From: Argentina anserina
Taxonomy: Eukaryota > Streptophyta > Magnoliopsida > Rosales > Rosaceae
Assembly (NCBI RefSeq): GCF_933775445.1
Contig: NC_065874.1
Coordinates: 11,985,001-12,049,000, forward strand
DNA length: 64,000 nucleotides
Direction: 5' to 3'
The translations under genes and the position numbers were made by a program. The number at the start of each line of letters is the position of its first letter. Position 1 is the stretch's first letter. The notes below the pieces were generated by a model. It had not been told where the DNA came from, did not search any database, and was given only the letters and a program-made list of their open reading frames with translations. Positions 44,945 to 57,977 of the stretch are shown piece by piece.

Positions 44945-46173
44945 CTATGGAAAAAGCACGCGATTTGGATGATAACAATCCGAATATGTTTCATCGGTAG
45001 GTTGATCTTGACTAGCTTCTCCTTCATTAAGGATTGCTAGTTTCCTCTTGGTAAAATACCTTTTCGAGATTGGGGTCATAGCCTCCAAATCCATTGTCAT
45101 GATCCTTGTGTCATTCTCTTGTTTCTTCAATCGTAACTCTTCTTCCGCCCTTGCTTCTTTTCGCTTTTGAATGTCTATGTACTCCGCATAATAATTAAGC
45201 TCACTTTCATTATGGGCTAGCCTCTTGGTATGCCATGATACTTGGTCACTTGCAATGGTATGCAAAACCTCCACCCGTTGCTCAATAGGAGTCTTACCCT
45301 GTTTCTTTTGGCGCCTAGCTTCCTTTGCCGATTTGGTTCCCATTGGTCTAGGTGGACTCGATGGAGCTGCCGTGTTGCTTTGAGGTGTCTCATTCAATTA
45401 GTCGTCATCCAAATTGATGGTTGGAGATGATTCAGTTGCGGAAGGAGTACCGTGGTAACTACTTGCATATGGAGATGGAGTAGTAGGTAGCACCACAACG
45501 AAAGATGGATGATCTTTAACCACTTCCCAACATTCAAAGTGTGTAAACTTTTTCTTCTTGGCATTATAGTAACATGATTGAGCTTGTCGTTCCTGATGTA
45601 AAAAACTTATATTAGGTATTTATTTAATTACATAATTTAAATAAATTAGATAAAACAAATAATGTAACAAATTAGATATATTAAAATAAATAATGTAAAC
45701 AATGCTACATATTTAAACAAATTAAATAAAACAAATAATGTAAATAAAATTAGATATATTAAAATAATTAAATATGTAAACAATGTTACATATTTAAACA
45801 AATTAGATATAAATTACATAATTTAATTCATATAATCAAATAAAAATTATAATATATGATAACACAATGTACTTACTTCGTCCATTAGCGAAGTGCCGCT
45901 AGCTATACGTTGTCGTGATGCCGCCAAACATTCGCCCCATTTTTGCAAGAGTAGCTTGAACTTGTTGTAGTGAGAAGTGAGCGCGATTCGGGTCCTTGGC
46001 TCCTTCGGAGGTTTCTCACCCGGTGCTAGCACCCAATTTTGCATATAATCGCCATGAATTGTCTCCCACAATTTGTCCCTCTTTTGTTTGTTACCGTCAT
46101 ATTCATCAATGCTATGACGGACAAAAGAAATGCACATTTGTAAATCTTCGGAAGGAAGCCAATGGGTGCCCAT
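44945..46173 (-). pseudogene. PIF/Harbinger ORF1 (Myb/SANT-like DNA-binding protein), one stop
   Basis: Exon 1, 46173-45877, reads HWLPSEDLQMCISFVRHSID and later PKEPRTRIALTSHYNKFKLL; exon 2 runs from 45592. The junction is GT-AG and in phase (MDE to ERQAQSCYYN). Exon 2 resembles the NAM-associated C-terminal domain (ARRQKKQGKTPIEQ, KRKEARAEEELRLKKQEND). A single TAA at about 45399 splits exon 2 between LDD and LNETPQ; the frame is otherwise open to 44945. ORF1 proteins bind element ends and import the transposase. Confidence 0.8.
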
Positions 46174-46761
46174 TGTTTTGGAAAAAAAATGTTAAACGAA
46201 AAGAGAGAGGAGATGGAGGAAGATGTGAAATTTGTTGTGCACAAATTGGTGTGAGTTCATAACAAATTGAAGTAGTATTTATAGGCAATTTTTTGGGAGA
46301 ATTTTGAAATTTTGGGGATTTTTTTACAATTTTTTTGGTTTATTTCCGTTATGATCAAATAGTAGCCGTTGCCAATTAATTCTGGCCGTTGGATCGAAAT
46401 TTCTGATTTAAAATGGAAGGCCCAGATCAATTGGACCGTTGGCCAATCAGCTTGACACGTGGCAGCCATTCATTGGCTCGCTGTTTTTTTTTTGGCGCGT
46501 GCAACGCCTAACATAAAAAAAATTCGCCCGTGCCTGACGTCACCCACGGGCGGTGGGCTCCGCCAGGCAATCGAGCAAACGCCGGAGCAAAATTTGCTCG
46601 AGCGATCGGACGAGCACCGCGGCTGGGTTGACTGGGCGAGCAGCGCGCCTCCTCCTGCTCGCCGGTGCGAGCCTCCCCTTCTCCTGCTCGAGCTCCTCCG
46701 GCTGATCCCTCCTCCTGCTCGAGCACGCCGGCATATTTGCTCGCCGGTGCGGATGCTCTAA

Positions 46762-47288
46762 GAGTCAAAAGATAAAGTTGTACCTCCCATTTTGGTACAT
46801 TTATCTTTACCTTTCTTTCATGCACTCGAAATAGGCAAATATCAAAACCTCAATCCAATCTTCTAACTTTTCTCATTCAAAATTCAGCAAAAAGAAGAAG
46901 AAAAAATGAATATTCATCTCATGAGCCCAAAGGCCATGTGGTTATCATCTTGCTACGGGTAGAGATCTCAGAGAAACAACGCACCCAACAAAACATTCTA
47001 TTTCTTTCTCCTCTCCCATGCAACCTAGACTTTCCCTTTCCCTTCCCCTTTTAACTTCTATAAACTCACATTTCTCCACCGCCTCCCACATCAGAATTTT
47101 CCTATGTCGTTGGCCTCACCCATGAGTTGCGCGTTCCCACTAGAAGTGTGGGCATCGTCATCTATAACACATCCCAGTCCATTCTTTGATTCAACTACTC
47201 TTTTGATGAATGATGATCAAGAAAAAGTTCATTGTCGTCGAATTACAGCGGATTCGGTGGGTTTTGGGTTTGAAGTTAGAGGGAAAAA
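46762..47288. other. Spacer between the PIF element and the solo LTR
   Basis: No gene supported. A frame at 47104-47316 runs into the LTR and is treated as chance. Confidence 0.5.
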
Positions 47289-48050
47289 TGTAATGACCCC
47301 AAAATTTCGAGTATAAAAATTCAAAATTTCAAAATCGTTAAACACCAAACAATCTCAACGAATCGAAATCATTTAAAATGCCACAGCGGATCATCTCTGA
47401 GTTCAAAATACAACTCAGTCAAACCGATTATTACAACCCAAATTATAATTCAATATTATAATAATGGAATTGCGTAATCCTCACAACAAACTCACAAGAT
47501 AGTCACACAAAATCCTCACACCAGCTGGAGATAAATAACTTCAAGTCCACTAAGCAGTATGTCAATTCCCACTAATCCACACCTGCGGAGTTATCCACTA
47601 CACCATCGAATTGGTGCACCGGGATTGTAAACACAAACCCGGTAAGCTTTACAACTCGTATGAGTAAAATGAAAATATAACTCGCATAACAATATATTCG
47701 AAAATCCAGAAATCAAACAAATATAAATGCACTCATGAGTGAATGGACGGCCCATCTGGTTGTCCCAAAGAAATACGAAATGAAACACTCATGAGAAATT
47801 AAGTAACCTTTCTGGTTACCCAAATGCATTTATAATACGGGTACCAAGAACGCTGGTACACATCTGTTACCCCTCTCGTAATACACCGCCGATATTGGGC
47901 AACCACCCGCTACCCAACATCCAAAAATATGAGTACTCATGAGCAGATAACCACCCGTTACCTCACATGCAGTACTCCGGCAGACAGACTAGAGCTCTAA
48001 CTGTATCGTAACTTTCGCCCGGCCAAAGGCTAGGTTCCGACTTGCCAAAC

Positions 48051-48330
48051 ACGTACAATAATCTCACATCATATTGTACAAAATCAAGTCTGAAGACAAA
48101 TCAACATTTTAACAATCTCCATGTTAAAATCACGTACAATAATCTCACATCATATTGTACAAAAATCAAGTCCGAAGACAAATCAATATTTTAACAATCT
48201 CTATGTTAAAATCACGTACAATAATCTCACATCATATTATACCAAAAATCAAGTCCGAAGACAAATCAACATTTTAACAATGTCCATGTTAAAATCACGT
48301 ACAATAATCTCCCATCATATTGTACAAATT
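48051..48330 (-). repeat. Tandem repeat of about 82 bp, 3.5 copies, in the solo LTR
   Basis: The unit begins ACGTACAATAATCTCACATC and contains GTCCGAAGACAAATC and ACATTTTAACAAT. Starts are at 48051, 48132, 48214 and 48297, with a degenerate further unit at 48554. The truncated LTR at 637-2880 has only the short TCTTCGGACGTG core amplified. Confidence 0.9.
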
Positions 48331-48959
48331 AAAATCACATGCTCGATATATAAATCTCGTCATCAAAATGACATAATCACGATAAAATCATAACAGTATA
48401 TTATATAGCAAACTATATATATATGTACATATTTACCATTTATACAATATATATATAATCCATTATATCATATACATGTCATTTTTCATAAACACGTCCG
48501 AAGACAAAAACTCGTCCGAAGACAAAACATTTTAACAAACTCATGTTAAAACCACGTACAATAATCACACCTCATATTGTACAAAAATCAAATCACATGC
48601 TCAATATTTAATTCTCGTCATTCGAAATGACCAATTCCAATGAATTCATAACAGTATATAATATAACAAACTATATATATATATATATATGTACTTATTA
48701 CCATTTATACAATATATATGTAATCCACTATATTGTATACATGTCGTAATTCAATATTAAAAACTCTTGTAAAATCTTGAATCACCGCAAGGGTAGATTC
48801 GTAAATAAGTGAGATTTTACTCACCTTCTTTCCTGCGTGCAACTTCCACGACCCTGAAAGTAATTTCCTCACTCATTTCGTCAGTCACCTAATAGCACGA
48901 TAAATGCTTAGAAAATGATACTTAAAATATCAGGTGACGAGTTCAGCACAGCTAAATGT

Positions 48960-49195
48960 TGTTCATAAAACATTGTTCACAGAACACTGTTCATGTTTAC
49001 TAATCAATGTTTTTACTAAACCACTGTTCACAGTTACTGTTTTTTATCAAAACAATGTTCACAGTTACTGTTTTACCATGTCACTGTTCACATTTACTGC
49101 TAAATAGCACTATTCACATACACTATTCATGCGGCGTCACGGTTCACAGATCACTATTCACATTTACTATTCATGCGTCGTTACTGTTCACCGAC
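48960..49195 (-). repeat. ACTGTTCAC motif array in the solo LTR
   Basis: About twelve ACTGTTCAC or CACTATTCA variants at irregular spacing, the reverse-complement counterpart of the array at 1507-1685. Confidence 0.8.
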
Positions 49196-50027
49196 CGCCA
49201 CCAATCATCACCAAATTTCACCACCACAACCTAAACAACATTTCCAACAACTTTCTAGTTGACACCAAAGTCTAAATCCGAGCCTAAACAGTCCAAACAA
49301 CGAAGAACATAAATTCGGCACTATTCACAAACCCTAGAAATTGAAATTTTGATTCGGGTACTTACACTTCGATTTGGCTTGATTCCTTTTGTGGGAATAT
49401 TGCTGGGACTGAGACAAGCAAAACCCCCCAAGAATCTCGAGCTATGGTGGCCGGAGGAGGCGGCGCCGACACAGCAGTAACTTCCGGCGGTTGCTACACC
49501 GTGTGTGGTTGTCGCCGGAGTGCAAGGCGTAGCCCAAAAGATAGAGATCGTCGAGCCCGTCAGTTTGATAGGTGGCACGACACGAGGCGACGTCGCATGG
49601 TGGAGAAATCGGCCGGATAAGGTTTTTGGGTCGGGTGAACAGTAACCGAGCGGATTTTTAGAAAAAAACTGATTTTCTGATTTTTAATCTCCTCTCCTTC
49701 CTTTTATACTATTTCCAAAATCGGAAACGAACTTCCAACGTTAATAACTTTCGCGTCCTATGTCCGATTCGAACGCGTGACATGTCCACGAACTCGTATC
49801 GATGAGCTCTACGACTTTCATGAAGGAAGTTTTCGCAACCGAGCGACGGAATAAAAGTCGATCTATACGTTGCGGTAACGTTATGTTTTCTAATTAAACG
49901 ATCCGAGAACGTTTCCGTTTTCGTTTCGAAATGTCGCAAACCTCCAATTGTCGTCTTGAATTAATTTCACAAGTTTAACACTTTGAAAATACTCGACATT
50001 TAGTTTCTAAAAATTCGGGTTATTACA

Positions 50028-51162
50028 TAAGATGAAATAGAGAGCATGTGATCGACCAAGCCAGCCAGCAAGTCTCTCCTATGAGCTTGGACGGGCACCC
50101 TAGAATTATGGCAATTATTATGCATTGCATTTCAGTTTTTTCATTTTTTTTTTCATTTTTGTTGGTCTTGTTTGTCCAAAAGCCCTATGGTGCATTTGCT
50201 CTAATGGGAGGCCCTCTTCTCCTTTGGTGTTAACAGTTTTACCAATTTTTCAAAATTTTGAAAAACCTCATTTGTTATGAATAAATTAGTCCATGGAACA
50301 AATATGTTGAAATGTACTATGGTAAAACAAACACAAAATTAAAATAAAAAGAGAAATGTATGAGATTATAGTTGAGAAAAATAAGAAACGTGATAATAAT
50401 CAGTTTCATTCTGATATTGAATTTGTGCATTAGTACGGGGTACAAGAATAGTAATAATAAAACAAACCCACTTTGTCAACTAAAATGTATTTGAAAAAAC
50501 ATAAGAACCCTCTGACCATATTTTATTTTTGATAAACTTCTAATATATAAAGGGTATCTATGAATAACAAAATATATAAAAGTATATACACAATTTAATG
50601 AATAATTATCCACAACTTTACTCACTATATTCACAAATAACTTCTTCTTTTTTTGAAAAGCCTCACAAATAACTTTTGAACCTCTAATTTTACCTGTGGC
50701 CCCTGTGGGTAACTTCTTTCTCCCTATATTAATGTGTAGCATCTGTGCAAAGACTAGTTTCATTTACACAATTCAACTTGTTTGGGAGACTTTTGTAACA
50801 TTTTAGAATTTCATCTAAAGAGGATTCCGTAATTAAACTTACAAAATATGGATACTCTTTCACGATTTCGATTCGCTGTAATCTAGCTAATACAATATAG
50901 AGATTCATATCTTTCTCTATCCATCAGAACATGTTTAACAACGTCTATGATTTATTTATTATGAGGAAGTAAGAAAAAACAATTTACAGGTGAAAAGGCC
51001 CAATTAAGCTTAAGACACTTTTAAACGACTACTAGCCCCTCCATAAGTTATGACCAAAGCAGCAATGCTCAGGCCCAGCACGAATGAGAATGGGGAAGTC
51101 TCGAACCTACACGGGAAGTCGGGGACAGTTAACTAACTAATCAGTTCCATCCATTACGGCAT
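50028..51162. other. Spacer between the solo LTR and E2 gene C
   Basis: No gene seen; AT-rich. Confidence 0.5.
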
Positions 51163-54100
51163 CTACCAAAACTTAAAAGGCTTCATCGACCAAACTGGAA
51201 ATGTTGGTCTTGCAGCCTGATGCATGCTACCGTTCTGGTGATTCTGCTTGTTCCCTATTGCTGTTGGCGGTAAATATTTCTCACAGTCCTTGGCACCGAT
51301 CGCTGTAAACTGTTTGACAAGGGTGGGCAAATACACAGCTAAAGAGTTCCTAAACTCCTGTGAGCAGCTCTTGTTATCATTAACGCCCTGAACCTGACCT
51401 TTGACTAGACACCCCACTTGAGCTCCATCCATATATGCTTTGCATGCACCTAGAATGTCATGAGCACGATTGTGGAAATGCCCGATAACGAAGTCCTTGA
51501 AATGCTGCATCAAAATGCATGGTTATAGGACTTATAGCTGAGAATTCAATTCGAAACTCATAAATGGGCACAATTTATACATGATGCATGACAGTCACTA
51601 GTTCGATATCCAGGGCCAGCCCTGAAAAATTTGAGGCCCAGTGTAAAGAAAAAAAAAAGGGTCATTCCCCACACAAAAAAACAAACAGAAAAAAAAATTG
51701 GCCCTTATACTGAAAAAAAAAACAAACAAACAGAAAAAAAAAAAAATTTGGCCTTGGCCCAATGCGGTAGCACTGGCTGCCCCCCCTCAGGGCCGGCCCT
51801 GTCGATATCGAGGGATCCTGTGATATCCGATAAGTTATGTGCGTGTTGCTTTCTTCACAAAGTCCCATATAACGGGAACAAAAGTTTATTCCAAAAGTGC
51901 ACATTTATATCTGGTAAAAATTTAGTCTGGAACATTATCATGAGCGTGAAAGGTCACTTGGCAGGTTAAAAAAACGAACTCGAGTCATCACGACTTAAGT
52001 AAAAATTTAGTCTGGAACATTACCACGACTTCTATACATGCTATTTGACTCAGTTTTGGAGTATTTTGATATGGATCTTTGACACTAGCTTATTTCAAAA
52101 AGTTCACGCATTGATGCAACTTGGAGCAAGATGAAAAAAAACAAGCTAAATCACCTAAAAAAATTCAATTCCAAAATCATAATCAAATAGCTTGACCTCG
52201 ACAAATAGTATTAAGAAATGGAAAGAACTCTTACCTTTGGAGGCTTCTTCATTGTGTAGACCATCGTCTTTAGAGATAGGATGAAGGTGTCCTCATTGTA
52301 CTTCTTCGATGGCCCTTCACCAGAAGGTTTACCCTTCTGACGTGCCCATCCAGGCTCATTGAAGTAGGGCTCTGCATTCAATATCAGCCCTTGTATAGAG
52401 ACCAAAACCTGAAGCATCGTTGACGTACCACGGATCCACTTCTCTTGCTTACCCCCAGACCAGGTGTTGAGAAGGCTGAGGCATACTTTCCCACAATCAT
52501 ACAAATTAGGATTTAGTCGAAGACCGCCAGAGTGGTAGTAAACATGCTGGCATATTAAAATTCAAATCAGACCTAAGATTTAAGTACGGATTATATAATG
52601 CCAGAAAAAACAACAATTACATACCGGCGGCACATTGGGGTACCTACTGGGGAAGGAAACATCAAAGAAAAAGAGGCCATCATGGTAAGGAGTACCCTCT
52701 GCCCCAACAATTACAGCTCTCAACAGATCCATTCTTGTTTCATAAACTCTTACGGATATCATATCTGTCAATGTGTTAAAAGAGGAAAGCTGAGGGTTTA
52801 GATACGAACTGATTTATATATTATCGCACACTACGGATACACATCAGCTTCCTTACATCTATGTTCTACATAATGTCGATCAAATATAAAATTTCAGAGA
52901 TGTACAATTAAAATACTCGGCAAAGTCTTCTTGATAGACGAGACAAAAAAGACTTAATGAACCGGAAAAACCTTGCAGCTTGCTACCATACATAAAGTAT
53001 AAAGGTTGCATGCATGAGGACTCACCTGGTAAATCTTTCTCCAGGATCTTCCACTCGTTCTGAATTTTCTTTGCCCAGTTCTTCTGAAACCACCAAAGGA
53101 GTAAAATCAGAATACTATCAAATATACACTCAAGTATGGATGTGAAAATGCAAATGCAATACATCTACACTCACCTCCTTTGTTAACTGACTTGTATTAG
53201 TATAATGATGGTCTGAATAATCTTCAACAGTATCAAATTGTTTGAAACCATCTGCCTTCACCGTGGTATTATCTGTATTCATGCTAGAAGCTTGCTTCAC
53301 CAAGACCTCTTTTGGAATTTTTGTTTTAAATTCTGACGATTCTGCTCTCAGTGAGTGACTAGAACAGCTCCCCTGGTGTTGCAGATAGGATTGTTTCTTT
53401 TTGCTGCTGGATACTTGTGGAAGTTTCCAAGATGATGATGATGATATCCCAGGAGAAAGACTAACATTATCTTTTTGGTTCTTCATGCTTGAACTACTTC
53501 CAAAATCTGGTTTCACACTCCCCGTAAAACTTGATAACGAGAGACCAAGTGGGAATGGTGCTTCTATTGTAGAAGGAACATCCACTTCATCAAAATAAGC
53601 AGTCATTTGGGCATACTCATCGATATCTATGAACTCGTCCAAATAAAGACCAGTATAGTCACCATTGGACTTGGATGCATCAAAACTAGGACCATCTATG
53701 TCCATCACATTATGAGATGCCGAGGCAAAACTCTTTGCAGCCTGATACTTTGTACCCAGAGAACTGCTTCCAGAAACTGCAGTTTTACTTTTACGTGGAT
53801 TCAACAACCACGGGATAGATGGCATAGGTGCCTCTACCCCAGGAGGAATGTCCAGATTATCAAAGTGGGACTGGAATTGGGCATACTCATCGACATCAAT
53901 AACCTCATCCAACGAAAGATCACCATAGGCAACCTTATGTGATGCTGAGGAAGAAGCAGTCTTACCAGAACTAACAAAATTATTGGCCAAAGCTCCCTGA
54001 ATCAAAGGGTGTTGGTATTAGTTATAGCGATAAAGATGGAATTCACAGCAACATTGAATACTTAACGGATACATAGTTACATACAGATGATATTCTACAG

Positions 54101-55349
54101 CTACAGTATGAACTATGAAGTTAGTTGATCATAAACCTTAGCTTGATGTATGGCCATCGTCCTTTTAAAACTTCCCTCATGTCTCATCTTATTCAAAAAC
54201 TTTCCAGTGTCTGAATCTTCATCATCATCAATTACAATCACATCAGGCACAATAGCCTAATAATTTCAAAAACAAACAATATAAACCTTAGTCATTAGTC
54301 ATTACATACAACTGAATTCCACAACTCCTACAATAATAATCCGGAGAGCACCCCTTGGCTTTGGAAAATACAGAATTACCGAGAGTAGCACCCAAACTAT
54401 ATACTCGTAGATATTATATAATGACACTTCCATGATCAAATCATGCACTCTATTACAGACATGCCAAGTGTTGCATGCTAAACTATCGATTCAGATTAAT
54501 GATTACAATTTAAGGGAACGTATCATGCATGTTGGATGCAATTTGTTAGGTCCCAAAATAATTGAGAATAAGAAAACCGAGCAAATAAATATAATGCTGC
54601 AACTGAAGCAAAAGCAATGGAGGAAAATCTCCTCATCATTTATTACCTAGAAGTTTAGACCCACAGGCAAATTAATATAAGAGCCTAGCTAGTAAGCTTG
54701 TTATTGATGTCCTCAAACCATAACTAATATGATGATGACATATTAACAGTAATCCCCTTTTGGATTATTGACAAGAAGTTTGTCTATTTGCCTATTTCCC
54801 CCAGTTTGCTAGGGTAAACCGTATATAGGTCACAAGATTACAAGAACCCTTAGGGTTTGTGCAAACTCGCTCATAGGGTTTGGGTATCCTAATATCTAAG
54901 CTACATAAAGCTTGAACAATCGCCGGAATCCCCAAACCGAAAATCTAAACAAAAATTGCACGAATCATAAATAACGTAGTGACACGACACGAGTTAAAAT
55001 GATTTCGTAAAAAAATAACATGATCAAAATTCAACCAAAAAATAATAATTAACAAGTATACTGATGACATCGCGTTCTAGCAAGTGTATGAACGCACCTC
55101 TTTGCCCTTGCGCCGTTTCCGAGTCGTCTGAGTAACCGGAGGGGCAATCAAGACGACGACGTCGTCGTCGTCGTCGTCCATGCTCCGAGAACAGCTCGCA
55201 GTCTCCGAAAACATTCGCTTTCTGCAAGTGATAAGAGGTCGATCAGAGGATCGGAGGAGGAAGAAGAATAGAAGAGAGACTTGTTGCTAAGCGAAGTAAA
55301 GAAAGAGAGGGAGAGACCTGGAGTTCTGGGAAGACGGCAGCAGCTCCAT
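51163..55349 (-). CDS. E2 ubiquitin-conjugating enzyme, UBC25/26 type, paralogue C
   Basis: Eight coding exons: 55349-55318, 55221-55098, 54256-54137, 53996-53175, 53083-53026, 52764-52625, 52546-52235, 51504-51163. GT-AG, phases close, 649 aa. Start MELLPSSQNS continues KRMFSETAS across intron 1; a run of six Asp follows. Exon 4 (822 bp, same length as in B) carries two acidic blocks, IDVDEYAQFQSHFDNLDIPP and IDIDEYAQMTAYFDEVDVPS. The E2 fold starts KNWAKKIQNEW; catalytic Cys is about C454 in DCGKVCLSLLNTW. The C-terminus is longer than in A and B (ends MKPFKFW). A small hAT MITE (51611-51801) sits in intron 6. No disabling change seen. Confidence 0.9.
51611..51801. mobile_element. hAT MITE, 191 bp, in intron 6 of E2 gene C
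   Basis: Ends CAGGGCCAGCCCTGA and TCAGGGCCGGCCCTG are inverted, each itself nearly palindromic. Perfect 8-bp target duplication TCGATATC (51603-51610 and 51802-51809). The interior is A-rich. It lies between exons 6 and 7 coding C, away from splice sites. Confidence 0.9.
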
Positions 55350-55679
55350 TAAACAGGCTTTATGTAGTTTCGAGGAAGAGAAGACGAAAAGGGACAGTAT
55401 CCGAATCGTTCTGGATCAAAAGAACCCGATTTCGTACGATAATTAAGCTGAAGCGTATAGAGTAAGAAACAAAAAGCCCTGCCAGTAGACGTCACTTCGC
55501 GCTTCGTAAACGGCGTTGAGCCTCGCACAAAACTTTGCTTCTTTAAAAGTATTAGGGTAATAGCCTCACACTCCTTGAGTCTTTGTGTTACTGTGGTAGC
55601 CACACTCAGACGCATGAATTCAGTGATAATAACGGTAGTAAAATTTGTATTACTGTGGTAGCCACTCCAAAAATTTGAA

Positions 55680-56372
55680 GGGTTAATTTCTCCTATGGTA
55701 CTTAAAGTATGCATACTTGGATAATTTGGTATCTGATTTATGAAAACGGACAATTTGGTACCTGAAGTTCTCATTTGTAAGCCATTTTGGTACCTCTATC
55801 AATTTTGATCATATTTTTAGGGTTATTTTCGTCATTCTAGCACTAAACTCATTAAATTCACATTTTTTTTTCATTTCTTCATATAATTGTGGCCTCTTTG
55901 GAGATAATTAAATTGATATATCTACTCCACTTAGCATCTACTTCGCATATGTCAAAAATAATTTTTTTCTTAATATACTTATTGTCCTAATTATTTTTTG
56001 TAAAGGAAATAAATTGCCTTTATGCAATTGTAATTTTTTATTAAAATATTTTTTTAATTACTTATAATTAAAATTAATTTAGATTGATGGCTACATTATG
56101 AAAAATTATATACGTAAATCATCACAGATACTAAGTGGATGAGTTATCACAATTTTAGTGATAATTTAGAGGCAATTTGAAGGTATTATGAAAAAATGAA
56201 GTAAAGTATAGATAATATGACGGAAATAACCCTGAAAATATGGTCAAAATTTACATAAGTACCAAAATGGCCTAAGTTTGAGAACTTTAAGTACCAAATT
56301 ATCTGTTTTTATACATCATGTACCAAATTGTCTAAGTAGCCAAACATCAGGTACCATAAGAGGAATTTACCC
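55680..56372. mobile_element. Mutator-like MITE with long TIRs, 693 bp
   Basis: About 165-bp imperfect terminal inverted repeats: the left starts GGGTTAATTTCTCCTATGG, the right (reverse complement) GGGTAAATTCCTCTTATGG. Both contain TTTGGTAC repeats and AGGGTTATTT. Flanks AAATTTGAA (55671-55679) and AAATTTTAA (56373-56381) form a 9-bp duplication with one mismatch, the MULE signature. No transposase. Confidence 0.8.
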
Positions 56373-56381
56373 AAATTTTAA

Positions 56382-57219
56382 TGTGCAATCAACACATCTT
56401 CACCTCGTCGAGTGCATATTGTTTCTTCCTATTTTACCCGTGTCTTTAATGACTTTGGGCTTAAAAATTAAGTGATATCCACTGATGTCATTCTATGTTG
56501 TAAATTGGAGACTCTCATCTCCCGCCTCCTCATCGCCGCTGTCAACCACCCTTCTCACCTCCTCATAACCAGGTCGAACAAATTAAGTTAAGAAGGAGCC
56601 TGACTAAGTTAAGGAGTTGCAAAGGTTTGTGCGGCATTAGCTTCTATGTTTCGGAAAAAAAAAAAAGAGCTAAAACTATTTCTTCTTCTCGGCTAAAACA
56701 CTTGCTTATGTTAGTGTTATTGAGCCTACTGACTGTTGTTATATTAATGCAACCCAATGAATTAGCTCTTTCTTTTCTTCAGGAGGTTGTCTGTGATATT
56801 TTTCTGATATTTCCGTATATTAGTAATACATTTGCTCTTTGAATGCTACTACCTACGCGACTATGTTGATATATGTTTGTATAAAAAAATACCATGTTTT
56901 TTAGCGGAATTAAATAAATTCATTGATAAAAAAATTCATTACACTTATAAGTCATGATCATCGATCCACATCTGAATGGAGTACGTACATTAGAAAAGTA
57001 AATTTGTATGTATCATCCGGACTATGTTGATATGTTATGATATACACCAATTGAGGTCTTACATGTCAACAAATTTGAGACATGGTTTCATTTTCGGACA
57101 AAATACAGTTAGGGGAAATGTTAATATTCTTCTCATATAGCTCCTTAATGCTTTATTTTATTGGTTGTTGGATATAATCCAACTAAATTTTGGTCATCTC
57201 TGCTTTATCTTAAATTTGA
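56382..57219. other. Intergenic, no gene seen
   Basis: AT-rich spacer. Confidence 0.5.
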
Positions 57220-57227
57220 CATAATGA

Positions 57228-57389
57228 CAGAGGCGGAGCTACACTAGGGCCACAAGGTGCCATGGCATGGCACCCCACAAAGTTTTGGCTATCCATGTAT
57301 TTTTATCATTGTAACTTGGTTCAATTAAGTCATACTTGAGAAAATTGCATATAATGGCCCCCCATATATGTTGTTTGGCTCCGCCACTG
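57228..57389. mobile_element. hAT MITE, 162 bp
   Basis: Ends CAGAGGCGGAGCTA and TGGCTCCGCCACTG are inverted, matching the common plant hAT terminus CAGTGGCGGAGCCA. Flanks CATAATGA (57220-57227) and CGTAATGA (57390-57397) are an 8-bp duplication with one mismatch. Confidence 0.85.
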
Positions 57390-57397
57390 CGTAATGA

Positions 57398-57977
57398 CCT
57401 CGTCGGCTCGTGGATAACATTCTGAAACATGATTCCATTCAATTCTAAAAACAAACAAGAAAAACGATAGGAAACAATAACATTATCAATAGGATTGGAG
57501 GAAATATTTCTAAGACTTGAAACTTGACAAGATCATCACTAGTGAGTCGTGATCACTGAATTTCAAGTCCGAAGGATTAGTAAAATCCCATTTGTGGACA
57601 TTCTTCCTATCGCTAGCTAGATCCGCATTATACATACAGATTTGATCGACTTTGGAGTTTGGACATTTGAGTAATTCAAATGAAAAGTGGAGACGCAATA
57701 TTGTGATAACATTGATGGTTTATTGTAGCTAAATGAAGAAAGTGAAGAAAGCAGTTAAGAAAACGTTGAAAAGCTAAATGACTACATTGTGATTTCTTGG
57801 TTAATAGAACCGCAGCCTTATATAGGATTGTAGGACTAACAAATTACAATAAAACCCTTTCATATTCTTAACATATTGCACTACGTACTGAGGAAGACAG
57901 CTGAGAAGATTTCTCTTCCTATGCTACCTTTGAATGCTAGTGGTGGATAAAAAAGATCAATAAGAATGTAAGGCTAC
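57398..57977. other. Intergenic, no gene seen
   Basis: The frame at 57510-57698 has no recognisable features. Confidence 0.45.

Larger units (their letters stand above)
42928..46758. mobile_element. PIF/Harbinger DNA transposon with both ORFs (3.8 kb)
   Basis: The left end GAGCATCTGCACC and right end GGTGCGGATGCTC form TIRs with one mismatch, flanked by the 3-bp target duplication TAA (42925-42927 and 46759-46761), as expected for PIF/Harbinger. Inside, transposase (plus strand) and the Myb/SANT-like ORF1 (minus strand) converge tail to tail. A second TIR-like copy, TAAGAGCAAATGCACCC, abuts the left end at 42908-42924, so the left boundary could be 17 bp further out. Subterminal DNA is rich in TTTGCTTGAGCAAA-type palindromes on the left and GAGCAAA motifs on the right. 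Confidence 0.9.
47289..50027 (-). mobile_element. Solo LTR of the Ty3/gypsy family (2.7 kb)
   Basis: Bounded by TGTAATGACC at 47289 and GGTTATTACA ending at 50027, i.e. TGTAATAACC at the 5' end in element sense. It matches 637-2880 in reverse orientation but is full length. No primer-binding site, polypurine tract or coding sequence follows on either side, so it is a solo LTR, normally produced by LTR-LTR recombination. I see no convincing 5-bp target duplication. A GTATAAAAGG promoter box on the minus strand lies near 49705. Confidence 0.8.

Noticed and set aside
48051..48600. Regular 82-bp repeats resembling a CRISPR array
   Set aside because: Plant nuclear context, no unique spacers between conserved repeats, located inside an LTR.
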